Shown here in pieces: positions 20,389-31,215 of a DNA stretch of 38,865 bases. Source of the DNA: Gnetum montanum (Eukaryota; Streptophyta; Gnetopsida; Gnetales; Gnetaceae); the NCBI GenBank assembly GCA_015680685.1, contig MNCI01005932.1, positions 149,980 to 188,844 on the forward strand, read 5' to 3'. How positions within the stretch are numbered: the first letter of the stretch is position 1; every line of letters begins with the position of its first letter. Under the pieces are notes generated by a model that was not told the origin of the DNA, ran no database searches, and saw only the letters and a list, made by a program, of their open reading frames with translations. The translations under genes were made by a program, and so were the position numbers.

Positions 20389-21233
20389 TGATGAGTCTTG
20401 ATATCGGACCCTTGATATTGGGCCCTCGATATCAAATATGAGATATCGTAGATGCCGAAGTGATATTGGACATGTGATGTCGGAACTTATCTCGTTTCCT
20501 ATAAATAAGAGATAGGGGCACTTGGTTTCACATTAGTTTTTAGTTCCTTAGCTAAATTCTTATATTTTTTCTATTCCATAGTTAGAATTATTTCTAAGTG
20601 TCTGTAGTAGGAGTCATAAAGTGAACGGATCTTTATTCGAGCATTGTGTAGTTGAGCAAACCTTGTGTCTAGAAATAAAGATAAACTTTGTGATTAACCT
20701 TGCAACATTCAGAATTGCTTAATTATTTCATTTAATGTTATTTACTATTATTTGATACTCTCATTAGTTAATCAATGTTATTTCTATTGAATTGTTAATT
20801 ACCAACAAATTAGCACACTTAGAACAACCAATTCGAGCATATGTGGAACACTTGGTAACCTAGTAACGACTAGTGTTTGATAATCCTAGTAGTGTTACAC
20901 TGGTTTAGGATGTGTCTGGAGAGTGGGAAGGGATGCTGGTGTTAGGACTAGTTAGAGAATAGTTAACTAGTTAAATCAAATTAGTTATTAAATTACTTCG
21001 TTTCTTTCTTTTAAGCATCAAGAACATAAAACATAAAATAATAAAAATCACATACCTCAAGTTTACTTAACCATACAATTGTGTCTTACAAGTAAGCCTG
21101 GGAAGATAATGATCGCATAACTCATCCTTGTTCTGTGTTAGCACATAAGCACTTAATCCTTGGAGTTCGACTAGATCGCGCATGAATGCTCGTATTCATA
21201 TGGTTGGGCATAGGGGTGCTTAGCTACTCATCA
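20389..21233 (+). mobile_element. Element A 3' LTR
   Basis: This 845-bp LTR is bounded by TGATGAG and CTCATCA. It has a TATA box at 20500-20507, stem arms 20629-20640 and 20674-20682, and AATAAA at 20674-20679. CTCGG (21234-21238) follows as the right target copy. Confidence 0.92.
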
Positions 21234-21238
21234 CTCGG

Positions 21239-22055
21239 TTTGTACAATAGCATGTTGTAAACAAGTTTGGGATGCCATGTGGACTTATTTCTAATAACAA
21301 AATTCATTTTATAGGCACCACTTTTTAGAAGCTCAGGCTACACTTGGGGGTTGAACATAAACTAACAACACCCTACCATCCCTAAGCTAATAGTTAAGAA
21401 GAGGTTACTAACCAGGAGATAATAAAAGTACTAACAAGAATCATTAGTAAATATAGGAGGCATTGGAGCATAAAAATCAATAATGCCCTTTGGGCCTACT
21501 ACTCTACTTGAAACTTCCTATTGGATACTCTCCCTATGAGGATATGTATGGAAAACTACTAACTCTTCTTATCCAAAAAAAGCTTAGTACATTGTTAACT
21601 ACCTGTGACATTTACCTTGACTTGAGCCTAGCACAAAAAGAAAGGTTAATGAATCTCAATGTGCTAAATGAGAACTGATTGGTGGCCTTGTCATCTAACG
21701 AAGTGCACAAGGCATTTAATAAACAACACCATGGCCTTAGAATCAGGAAAGTGAAATTTCAACTAGGAGATAAGGTCTTATATAGGAATCCCACATACAT
21801 GCCATAAAGAACTAAATTCAAAATGTTGAGGGAGGGGTCTTACATTATCTACAAAACCTTTCCCTTTGGGACCATATTAATTTACAAACTTGAAAGCCCA
21901 AACAAAAATTCGTTAGTCAACACACAACAACTAAAACCTTTCCATGAATCTAAGAGAGCCAATGATTAGAACATCTTAACGAATGGACAAGCATGCTCAA
22001 TTTTCATCTCTTCTCCTTCTAACTCAGTTGTGGGGGAGATGGCCATACATGCTAA
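21239..22055 (+). pseudogene. Element C integrase, C-terminal part (after A)
   Basis: This resumes the core exactly where 6027 stopped. The Phe-Gly-Met-Pro block (about 21268) is followed by a site where the second catalytic Asp has become Asn (about 21290). The catalytic Glu position is retained as GAG (about 21400). The conserved Asn-Asn-Ala-Leu-Trp-Ala-Tyr block is at about 21478-21505, and the C-terminal domain continues to TAA at 22053-22055, the same end point as in A. Stops and a frame change near 21510 make it non-functional. Confidence 0.82.
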
Positions 22056-23936
22056 TCAATAATTATGGTTTTTTAGTTTTTAACTTTTTTGTTTTACATC
22101 ATTTTTAATACATTTTTTCTTTCTTAAATATTTTGAAATATTTTCTATATTTTACTTTATTTGGTTTTGCTTTCTTTTATTCTTTTCTTATGTTGTGTTT
22201 TTCTTCCTTTATTACTGTCAGCACAAGTGCAACTATAGTTTTTAATTGATGGTGATTTGTACTATTATGTTATTTGAATGCTAATCTCTGTATTCTATCT
22301 TTGAATTTTGATATCAATAACTAAGGCATGTTTTCTTTTCATGATAATAGGAAAAAAATTCTATGATGTTCCCTTGTTTTGGAAGTATGATATCCCTTCT
22401 TAAATGAAAATTTTAATGAACTTGTAAGCTTTGTGATTTCCAAACTTGGGAAGGATTAACTAGATAGAAAAGGGTGTGACTTCAAGGGGATTTGATGCTC
22501 TCTATACTTACCTACCCTCTTAGGGTGCATTAGTATTTTCATGGATCCTTTCCCATTCCTATGTTGACCAATAATAGGAAGCTAAGTCTTTGCATGATGT
22601 GGTTCCCATCCAAAATCCACAAAAAAACATAAAAATAGTGGGAACAACACAACCCTTAGATAAAATTATTAGATAAAAGCATTGGTTATGAGACTAGAAA
22701 GACATGTTACCCATGCCTGAAGGTCCCCTCTAACTTAGGCCCATCTCACTTCATGTTTCTCTTTTCTTTTCTTTTTGGAATGATGATTGATATATGAAAA
22801 TATTCTTGTGTGACTAGTCTTAGAGTGTTAATGCGAAGTCACTAAAAGTGGTTGGTTTTAATTTGGACTAAGAATGGATGTTATCAGGTCATATTAACCA
22901 TAAAATCCATAAGGGACTTCATGTGACCATGATACAGGACTCCATTCCATTCTATACCTCATCCACCTATGCTATCCATAACTCACCTCATTGCTATTTC
23001 TCATGTGTTTCAATGTCTAAGTTTGATGTATTTAAGGTTTTTTGGTAGTTTCTTTGGAGATTTGGTCCTTAAATAAGCACAACCATTAGTCACCCATGGG
23101 GTCCATGGACTCCTTGGTTTGAGGACATGAAAGGGTATCAAGGGCATGAGCCTACTATGGGGAGGATCCACTTGCATACTCCTTAGGTGGGCTAGTTAAG
23201 TTCCTCATCCTTTAGGCATGTTTACTCTTAAAATCCTCTACATTCCACATTAGTTACATCTAGTTATACACTCCTTCATTAATTTTCTCCAAGCAAAATA
23301 TCATTTTTTTTATGAAATATCTATCCCTCTTCATGCATTTCATCATGTTCTAGGCTTCTTTGGCTTCCTCTAGACTCCAATTTTATTAAATAATTTCTTA
23401 TTTTCCTTAGTTTTTGAATGTGAAAAATTTTTATAAATAGCTAAATTGACGCAATATTATTGACATAGCATAAAAATTCTATATATAGGCATCCACACTT
23501 AGCCAATTTTGCACATTTGCCTTCAAATGCAAGAGGAGTTTTTGTAGTTTTTAGAGCCCAAAGACTTGCATAGCCCATATGTTGCTAATCACTTGTTCAA
23601 TTTACTTACTTCTTAAGTCCTAAAGCTACCAGAGGTGAGTTTTATGTCATGGGGGCCACAAACCTTAGCTTTTTTATGAAATTTTTTAAAGAATTTTTCT
23701 AACTCCAACAAGGTTTAACTAATAAAATAATATTAAAATCATTAATTCATGAGAGTTAAAGCTTTCTAAAATACTTTAGTAGCCATGTAAATGAAATAAT
23801 AATAAAACGATATTAAAATAATCAAATTTTCCATGATAAGAACTTTGTTAAAGTGTAACAAACCGATCGAGACAAGGGAACCAAGTGTTACATGTTACAC
23901 ATCAAATGCTAATCCTTGGTCATGTTGTGATTATAG
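22056..23936 (+). other. Element C 3' non-coding region (putative intron-containing)
   Basis: This AT-rich stretch between the polyprotein end and the 3' ORF aligns in blocks with A 11372-12061 plus 19180-19999. There is no convincing ORF. It ends in GTGATTATAG just before the 3' ORF start codon, which fits a splice acceptor. I could not pick a unique donor. Confidence 0.65.
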
Positions 23937-26686
23937 ATGGCACTTAGACTAAGGGATAAACATGGATAGGAGGCAAGACCATCCCAACCAAGGGATAAGT
24001 GACCTAGAACTTAAGGGGGCCAACAACAAGAACAACCCCAAAAGTATGTAGCTGAAGCACATGCAATGGGACGTCTTTGGGAGAAGCCTAAAGTCAAATC
24101 TGTTCAACAAATTTCCCAAGCTAAAATAGAGAAATCCCATAGGGATGAGGCACTATGGCCAAGATCAAACCTTGAGGTCACTTTGACTAAAGCTTAACTT
24201 AGGCAAATCAAGTCTTAGAATATCCAATGTTTAATTCTCCAAGAATTGAACTTTGGTACCTTCTTGAACTTCACCTTAGAAGATGTTAGAACTTAGTTGT
24301 AGAGCTCTCCCATGTGGCCCATCATTACTTATAGTAGGAAGTGGGACATGGGAGAGACATATCTCTTTTGGAATAATAGGCAACCAGATTCCATTGGGAA
24401 AATTAAGGACATAAGTATGTCCTATTTAGTAGAGGCCATTTCTTAGGCCCTCAGATTACTTAACACTGGGATAAATTTGGTAGAAATATTAATGTAGGTG
24501 GACCTAGAGGTGAAAAAGAAGTGGATCTAGTGATGTTATGGAGTTGACCAAAAAGAGTATGGTGCACTCATAAAGATAGAACATGCATACTTCAAGATAG
24601 TAGCCTACAACCTTAATCTGATGGTGAGGCCAAGCAAGGTGACAACCTTTTCTACTTGTCCATGGACTCCTCTAAGTGGGAAATTTCCTACCAATGTTCC
24701 ATAGCTAATCTATCTTGAGATAGAGAAGTGCTTTAAGGAAAATGAGCATAGGAGGAAGGCACTCCCCTTTTCATTTCTAAGTTAGAAATTGTGCAAAAGG
24801 GGAGGAATAGCCCACTATTTTAACAACACATTCAAACACATTTTTGCCACCTCTTGGGTGGAAATGATGAAAGATAAAGTGCCTACTATGGTGAAAGAAG
24901 AGAAGTAGCCACCACCTCCACCCACACATGAAACAACATTGGAGGCTTGTGTTGCCATGGAGTGCATGCAGAAACTCTATGAGAAACTTTTGTAGGAGAA
25001 GCAAGCTAGACTGTGTGGTGATTTATCTATCTACCAAATAGCCCTAAGTTACTTGAACAAGGTAACTCATACCATTATTTGGTTGAAGGAAATAATGCTA
25101 AATTTTTTATCCAATTAATGTAGGTGCCCACACATTTGAATCCTAGTGTCTGAGAGGTAACAATGTCCATTCTTGGATAGTAACAATTTCCATAAATATT
25201 TGGAAATGATGGTACCTTTTTGGTGCACTTGGAGGAAGGTAATGATGCAACTATCTTGGTGATGTAGCACCAATGGTAGAAAATGATGGTTGTGGTGATG
25301 GTTGATTAAGTGGACAAAGCCCTCAATGTTTCTATGGTGTCTATGCTAGATATTTCTACACTCAGAGATGTGCAGGCATCCGCAAGGGTAGAAAGTGAGA
25401 GATTTAATGTAGCCCAACATGAGGAGTTACTGGAATAATTGGTGGAAAATAGACATCCAATTCCAAAGATCTTTGACCTTTCAGATGACATCACTACTAC
25501 CCAGTTAGCACAATTGGAGGCTAAGGGTAAGTATCACATTGTCAATGCCCAACTTGTGGTAACCACAAAGAAAAATCAATGTTTGGTTGCTGAAGTTGTG
25601 GAATTAAGAGCTTGCCTCACTAATCCCACCATAATTAGCCAAGTTGTATCTAGAGATGAAGCTTTTCAACATTTTCAAACCAAACTTCATGAGGTTGAGT
25701 ACATAAAGAAGTTGGCAATCTTCAACTAGTCCTTAGTAGATGCCACTATATACAACATTCAGAAGGACTTGTCAAAGATTTGCAAGAAGATTGCAATTCT
25801 GACCAAGGATAATCATCACCTGCATAATATTTAGCTCTAGAAAGAATAGATGTTTGAGTACATGAGACAATAGCAAAATAGCTTGCCAAGGTGACCATGG
25901 ACCTAAGGAGGTTGGTAGTAAAAAAACCATAATATCTTAATGAAGGAGGTTTGTGTTCTTCACTAGAAATCAATGATCAGGATATTCACCTAGAAGAATG
26001 AGGCCATCAAATTTGAAAGGATCAAGAATTATTATAGGAACTAGGTAAACCTTTAGAAGGAGATTAATGAAAAAGTGATTAAACTAGTGAAGGAAAAAGT
26101 TAATGAGGTCCTCTGGCATCCCATCTTCATTGGACTGAATGCATACAACAAGGTAGAAATCCATCTCAAGAAGCTACAAATCAAGGATATGATGGAGTAC
26201 ATGAAGCTCACCAAACTCTATTATGTAAACTTGGCAATGTTGACTATCAGAAGGCTAAGGTTAGAATTAGAGAAGTAGGTGGCCAACTCATACTTGTTGT
26301 ACAAGGCCGAGTTCAAGAACCACAAGGAGATGAAGCAGAAGCTAAAAATGGAAAATGATAAACTCGATGTTCTCAAAGGATGCTTCATTGATCAATGATC
26401 AACAACTGAGAACCTACCCTGTAGAATGAGTGGCTACCAAGAGTTGCAAAACACTATCAAGGTGTTCGATGTTGAATGCAAACAATTCATAGTCTAGTTT
26501 GTCAATGTGAAAGAGCTATTTCTTGCAATACCCTATCCATCAGATGTTCCGATGCGAGTTCACATTGGTGATGTCACATGGACTGTGTACAATCCCCAGA
26601 GTAAAGAGAAGAAGATGTTCATATTGCTTGATGCTTTTCATCTTCCACTAGTAGTTTCAACTATAGTTGGACAACCACAACTATAG
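23937..26686 (+). pseudogene. Element C extra 3' ORF, unknown function
   Basis: The ATG at 23937 directly follows a TATAG acceptor-like sequence. The frame runs from there to about 25.1-25.3 kb, where a single frameshift moves it; the second frame continues to TAG 26684-26686, about 915 codons in all. Stops are scattered, but long pieces are open (25439-25729, 26075-26278, and about 26475-26683). The product is rich in Lys, Glu, Leu and Gln, with a Pro run near 24910 and heptad-like leucine/charged stretches after 25400 that suggest coiled coils. I see no clear signal peptide or membrane segment. The position matches the extra, envelope-like ORF of Athila elements, but I recognise no domain. 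A and B keep only its edges. Confidence 0.65.
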
Positions 26687-27011
26687 CCTTAAACACAACA
26701 TCTGTGTGCATCAAAGGCAAGAGAAGGTCCTTCGATGCCTTAAGAACCTTCACAGCCTTAGACCATTTGATCTTTCTCCTTGTCTTCAAGTTGTTAGAGG
26801 GTTTTCACTATCCGTTTTGTAAGCGGTGTTTAATTTTATTGTCCTAAATACAAATTTTCATAAAATTTGTAAATCCATACACTTAGGAACTTAGCATTAG
26901 CTTGAGTCAATGTGTGTATCAGTTAGTGAGTCAATAATCCCATATCTTCCCAAAATTTTGTAAGAAGCTTATTCCTCCTTTTGTTCACTTGAGGATGAGT
27001 TTTGATTCAAA
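26687..27011 (+). other. Element C 3' terminal untranslated segment
   Basis: There is no ORF. The final 90 bases, from about 26925, are conserved with the equivalent segments of A (20320-20378) and B (minus strand, 13150-13074). Confidence 0.65.
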
Positions 27012-27021
27012 TGTGGGGGTA
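27012..27021 (+). promoter_or_regulatory. Element C 3' polypurine tract
   Basis: TGTGGGGGTA sits directly before the LTR start TGATGAG. It corresponds to the A and B tracts. Confidence 0.75.
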
Positions 27022-27805
27022 TGATGAGTCATCATAGGTTTGACCATGTTGACAAGATGTCTTGTATTACCTATATAAATGCATGCAACCATTGCATTTA
27101 TGACATTTATGGATTGATAGCTTATTCAAACTCTTAAATTTTTTTCTTCTAGAGTTAGAATATTTTCTAAGTGCCCACAATAGGAGTGAGAAGTGTACAT
27201 GTATTTATTCGAGCATCGATGCACCTGGACACCTTAGTATGAACGAAAATAAAGACAATATTTCTTCATAAACCTTGAAGCACTTAGACTTAGTGAAATA
27301 TTTCCTTTAATGCATTTATTCTTCATGCAATTTATGTTTAAGAATTTATGTAATTAATTGAATTTAGATAATTAACACAAATAAAAATGGCCATCTCGAA
27401 CATACGTTTATGCTTGATAATCCAAGTAGCACTTAACCCTTGGTAATCCAATAGTGTTGCAATGTGTTCAGGATGTGTACAGAAGGTGGGAATGGATACT
27501 TGTGTTAGGATTAGTTAAGACATGAATTAGTTATTAGATTAATTAGACATTTAATTACTTTATTTTTGGCACTTAGGTGAATTAAATGAAAAACATAAAA
27601 ATGATAAAAATCATATGTCTCAATTATAGTTAACTATACTATTGCACCTCACAAGTCAAATTGGGAAGAAAAAGATCATGTCTTTGGGATTCATTGCCTA
27701 GGAAAAGTGTACTTAGAGAGCTAAAGTTTTTGGAATTTGATCAAATCACTCAGTGAATGCTAGTGATTCATATGGTTGGACGTAGGAACTGCTCACTGCT
27801 CATCA
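27022..27805 (+). mobile_element. Element C 3' LTR
   Basis: This 784-bp LTR begins TGATGAG and ends CTCATCA. It has a TATATAAAT box at 27072-27080 only 50 bp from the start and lacks the GATATC module array of A, B, D and E. A stem with arms 27204-27211 and 27244-27253 contains the AATAAA. Downstream blocks are recognisably related to A's LTR. No second copy lies in the window because C's 5' end is missing. Confidence 0.85.
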
Positions 27806-28036
27806 TCTTGAATTTTTGAAATATGTTATACTAAAAATGAAATACTTTCTATAAACTAATTTTTAAAACCTTCAACCCCTACTATATAAAACTTTATAGT
27901 ACTATTCTACAATTTTTCATTCTATTATATCGTAAAAAATTAACATCCTCTCCTACCCCTATCAACTACTTCCCCTCTTATAAAGTTAGATTATGAGTAT
28001 GCTCTTATTAAACATCCTTAAGGTGAAATTTGCTAA

Positions 28037-28640
28037 CTCTCAACTTTTGAAAGACATCACACAAAAAATGAAACACTTTCTATACACTATTTTTTAAGCT
28101 CCACTCAATGGATGAAATTTGGTAATGCTATTCTATATATTTCCATTCTATCACATCATAAAAGTAATAGTTGACATGAAACATTAACAACCCCCTAGTT
28201 CTATTAACTATTTCCCCTTCTACCAAGTTAGATTATGAGTATGGTCTTGTTAAATGTCCTTAAGACTACCTATCAACTACTCTTTGCTATGTCAAGTTAG
28301 ATTGTGACTATGATCTTTTCAAGAATTCTTAAGGAAACCTATCAACTAATTCCCTCTCTACCAAGTTAGATTGTTAGTATGATCTTGTCAAACATTCTTA
28401 AGATGGCATTTGCAATCTAACTTTGTAGAGGGAGGAGTAGTTGATAGCAGTGTAGAAGGGGGTATTGATTTTTCATGTCAACTGTTACTTTTATGATGTG
28501 ATAAAATGGAAAACTATAGAATAGTGCTGCCAAATTTCATTTAGTGGGGATTGGAGGTTTAAAAAGTAATGTATCAAAAGTATTTTATTTTTAGCATGGC
28601 ATCTTTGAAAAGTTGAAAGTCAGCCTTAAGCCTTATGTCT
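28037..28640. repeat. Foldback unit 1
   Basis: The left arm (28037-28262) and right arm (28396-28640) are inverted relative to each other. The centre has two further partial copies of the inner arm end (about 28268-28330 and 28333-28395). A transcript could form a long imperfect hairpin. Confidence 0.75.
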
Positions 28641-28682
28641 CTTAAGAATTCAAATGTCCTTAAGATATCATTTGTTTTCAAG

Positions 28683-29195
28683 ATAACTCTCAACTTTTGA
28701 AAAACATTGCATTGACAATGAAAAACTTCTATATACTATTTTTTAAATTTCCATCCCTTATTATATAAAATTTAGTAGTGCTATGATATAGTTTTTCATT
28801 CTATCATATCATAAATGAAATATTTAACATGAAACATTAACATCCCTCCACTTATATAAACTACTCCATCTTATGTCAATTTATATTATGAGTATGATAT
28901 TGTTAAATGTTCTCAAGGTGGCTTATCAACTAGTTCCTACTCTAATAAGCAAGATTATGAGTATGGTATTGTCAAATGTCCTTAACGTAACATCTATAAT
29001 CTAACTTGGTAGGAAGAGTAGTTGATAAGGGTTGGGGATGTTGATATTTTGTATCAACTATTTCTTTTATGGTGTGATAGAATATAACAATATAGAATAA
29101 TACTACCAAATTTCATATCGTGAGGGGTGGAGATTAGAAAAAATTAGTATATAGAAAGTATTTCATATTTGGTATGAAGTGTTTTTGACATGCAT
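28683..29195. repeat. Foldback unit 2
   Basis: The left arm is about 28683-28920 and the right arm about 28986-29195, with a 65-bp centre that repeats the inner arm end once. Confidence 0.72.
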
Positions 29196-29730
29196 CTAAC
29201 ATCAAAAGCACGCTAATGAGAGATGAAATTCCATGAAAGTGCTTTGTGTTGCTTTTTATGTCTATTATTTTTTCCTTATTTGTAGTTCCATCATATTCTT
29301 TCATGTTCTGAAACTTTTTTTTTGAGTTTTGTTTGATCTTTGCCCACCATCTTTAGTTTCTATACATGATTAGTATAAAATTTTTAACCTATAAAACTTC
29401 TTCTATCTTCACAATTACTGGTTGAAGATGGAGTCTATAACCTTTTAGGTTTTAGACTATTTACTTAGTTAAGGTCTTCTTATTAGGCACACACAAGTTT
29501 TTTTGAGTTTTAGCTTGAAGAGAAGTAGTGATAATTCTACTATCACTACTATTTGTCTTTTTGATTTTGCCAATTGATCTAGCTTTAGCTTCATTATAAT
29601 AACATAATTCATTCACATTCAAACTCTTCTAGACTAAACTTTATTTGCTTCAGTCATGACAAAGAACATCTAGCTGATCAAATGTGCTATGTAAAGTTTT
29701 TGCTTCACATGAAGCTACTTTCCTCTAGGC
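29196..29730. other. Unassigned AT-rich spacer
   Basis: This sequence separates foldback units 2 and 3. It lacks arm homology and any convincing ORF. Confidence 0.5.
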
Positions 29731-29795
29731 TATTTCATTTTTTAGTGTGATGTCTTCTAAAAGTATTTCATTTTTAGTGTGATGTCTTCTAAAAG
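29731..29795. repeat. Tandem duplication of a foldback outer end
   Basis: A 33-bp outer right-arm sequence (29731-29763) is followed directly by a 32-bp near-identical copy (29764-29795), differing by one T in a T run. Confidence 0.9.
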
Positions 29796-29867
29796 TCAAG
29801 AGTAGGCCTTAATTCTTATGGATCTTAACCAATTAAATGTTCTTAATGTGGCATTTTCTTTAGAGGT

Positions 29868-30385
29868 AACTTTCTACTTTTGAAAGACATCATACTAAAA
29901 ATAAAACACTTTTTATACACTATTTTTTACCCTTCACCCCTTACTATATGAAATTTTCTAGCACTATTGTATAATTTTTCATTTTTTCATACCCTAAAAG
30001 TAATAGTTGATATAAATCATCAACATCCCTTCCTCACCCCTATTCCTCTACCAAATTAGATTGTGAGTATGGTATTGTCAAATATCCTTAAGGTAACCTA
30101 TAAAATAGTTCCCCTTATACCAAGTTAGATTGTAAGTATGACCATGTCAAACATCCTTAATTAGCATCTACAATCTAACTTGATAGAGGAGGGAGTAGTT
30201 GATAGGGGTGGGAGGGAAATGTTGATGTTTCATGTCAAATATTATTTTCATGATGTGAAAAAATGAAAAACTATAGAATGACACTATTAAATTTCATATA
30301 GTGGGACGTGGAGGTTAAAAAAAGTAGGCTATAGAGGTTGTTTCATTTTTAGCATGACATCTTTCAAACGTTGAGAGCAGGCCTA
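29868..30385. repeat. Foldback unit 3
   Basis: The left arm is about 29868-30100 and the right arm about 30160-30385. It is the unit whose two arms are easiest to align by eye. Confidence 0.75.
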
Positions 30386-30399
30386 AAGTCTCATGGCTC

Positions 30400-31020
30400 T
30401 GAGCTAATAAAAAATATATAATCTAGTAGAAAATACCTATAATAGTAGATAGTAGAAATTGCAAATAGTAAGTTGTGATGAAAAAGAAAAATTCAAAATT
30501 ATTTTGATTTAAAAAGGAAAATTTTGCAATTATGTGAAAATGTAGTCAATTATTGAAATAAGAAAACTTAATTTGAATTGGACATACCTAAAATAGCAAA
30601 TAGCAAAAATCATAAATAGCAGGCTAAAAAATTGAACATACTTGAAACAACAAACAAGAGAAATTGCAAAATAATACTTGAAACAAAAAACAAGAGAAAT
30701 TGCAAAATAGTAGGCTACCATGCAGAGTCGGTTGTGATGAGTAGAGAGTAGGGTAACATGTAGTGGCAATTAGAAATAGTAGGCTCTAATTTATAATAAG
30801 CTATGATGAGGAGAGTTTTTAATTTAATGATTTTAAGAGAGAAGCACAAGAAGATTTTGTAGATAGTAGGAAGGAAATTACAAATAGCATGCTATAGTAG
30901 GGCTTTTACATAGTAGAGTAAAGCTTTTAGTAAGAGGATTTTAAGATAGTAGGATATGATGTCAAACATTTGTATTTGTTATTAGTTGAGAGGGAAGGAG
31001 AAAGTAGTTGACAAGGGGAT
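30400..31020. repeat. AT-rich stretch with irregular repeats
   Basis: Variants of AAATAGTAGGCTA / AAATAGCAGGCTA recur at about 30465, 30612, 30708, 30775 and 30880. An ACTTGAAACAA...GAGAAATTGCAAAAT unit is duplicated at about 30640-30713. The minus-strand ORF 30530-30769 merely translates this duplication. Confidence 0.6.
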
Positions 31021-31215
31021 GGGCTTGAAAAAGTAAGTTATTTGTTCTAACTTGGTAGAGAAGGGGGTAGTAGTTGAAATGAGGAGGAGATGTTGATGTT
31101 TCATTTAAACTATTGCTTTTATGATGTGACCAAATGGAAAATTGGAGAATAACACTACCAAATTTCATATAGTGTGGGGTGGAGGTTAAAAAAAATAGTG
31201 TATAGAAAATATCTC

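Larger units (their letters stand above)
6033..21233 (+). mobile_element. Element A: non-autonomous Gag-PR-INT retrotransposon, interrupted by B
   Basis: A is bounded by LTRs at 6033-6891 and 20389-21233, with a tRNA-Asp PBS at 6892 and a polypurine tract at 20379. Its coding region 7028-11371 is one continuous frame (with point stop codons) for Gag, protease and the integrase core. Reverse transcriptase, RNase H and the integrase zinc finger are absent, and so is most of the 3' ORF that C carries. Element B (12067-19174) lies inside its 3' non-coding region. Without B, the element would be about 8.1 kb long. Confidence 0.88.
1500..27805 (+). mobile_element. Element C: 5'-truncated Athila-like Ty3/gypsy retrotransposon, interrupted by A
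   Basis: C is the host element of the main nest. It begins in mid-gag at 1500, so its 5' LTR, PBS and gag start are missing. Gag, PR, RT, RNase H and the start of INT run to 6032. Element A then interrupts it (6033-21233 plus one target copy), and INT resumes at 21239. The element continues through a 3' non-coding stretch, a 2.75-kb extra ORF, a polypurine tract and a 3' LTR ending at 27805. The coding region is decayed by stop codons and several frameshifts, making C the oldest member of this nest. It is also the only element here with RT and the full 3' ORF. Confidence 0.85.
27830..31215. repeat. Cluster of degenerate long-inverted-repeat (foldback) units
   Basis: A sequence of about 230 bp occurs here in at least four left-arm and four right-arm (reverse-complement) copies. 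Left arms lie at about 27835-28025, 28037-28262, 28683-28920 and 29868-30100. Right arms lie at about 28396-28640, 28986-29195, 30160-30385 and 31040-31215. Typical left-arm strings are AACTTTTGAAAGACAT, CACTTTCTATACACTATTTT and ACCAAGTTAGATT. Several arms pair into units of 500-600 bp with a short centre. There is no transposase ORF. It resembles MITE or foldback transposons that have inserted or duplicated locally. Confidence 0.8.

Noticed and set aside
24777-25004. Minus-strand ORFs 24777-25004, 25306-25494 and 25746-25973 as host genes
   Set aside because: They are antisense to the long plus-strand 3' ORF and low in information.
23937-26686. Calling the 3' ORF an envelope gene
   Set aside because: The position fits, but I see no signal peptide, membrane anchor or glycoprotein features, so I left it as unknown function.
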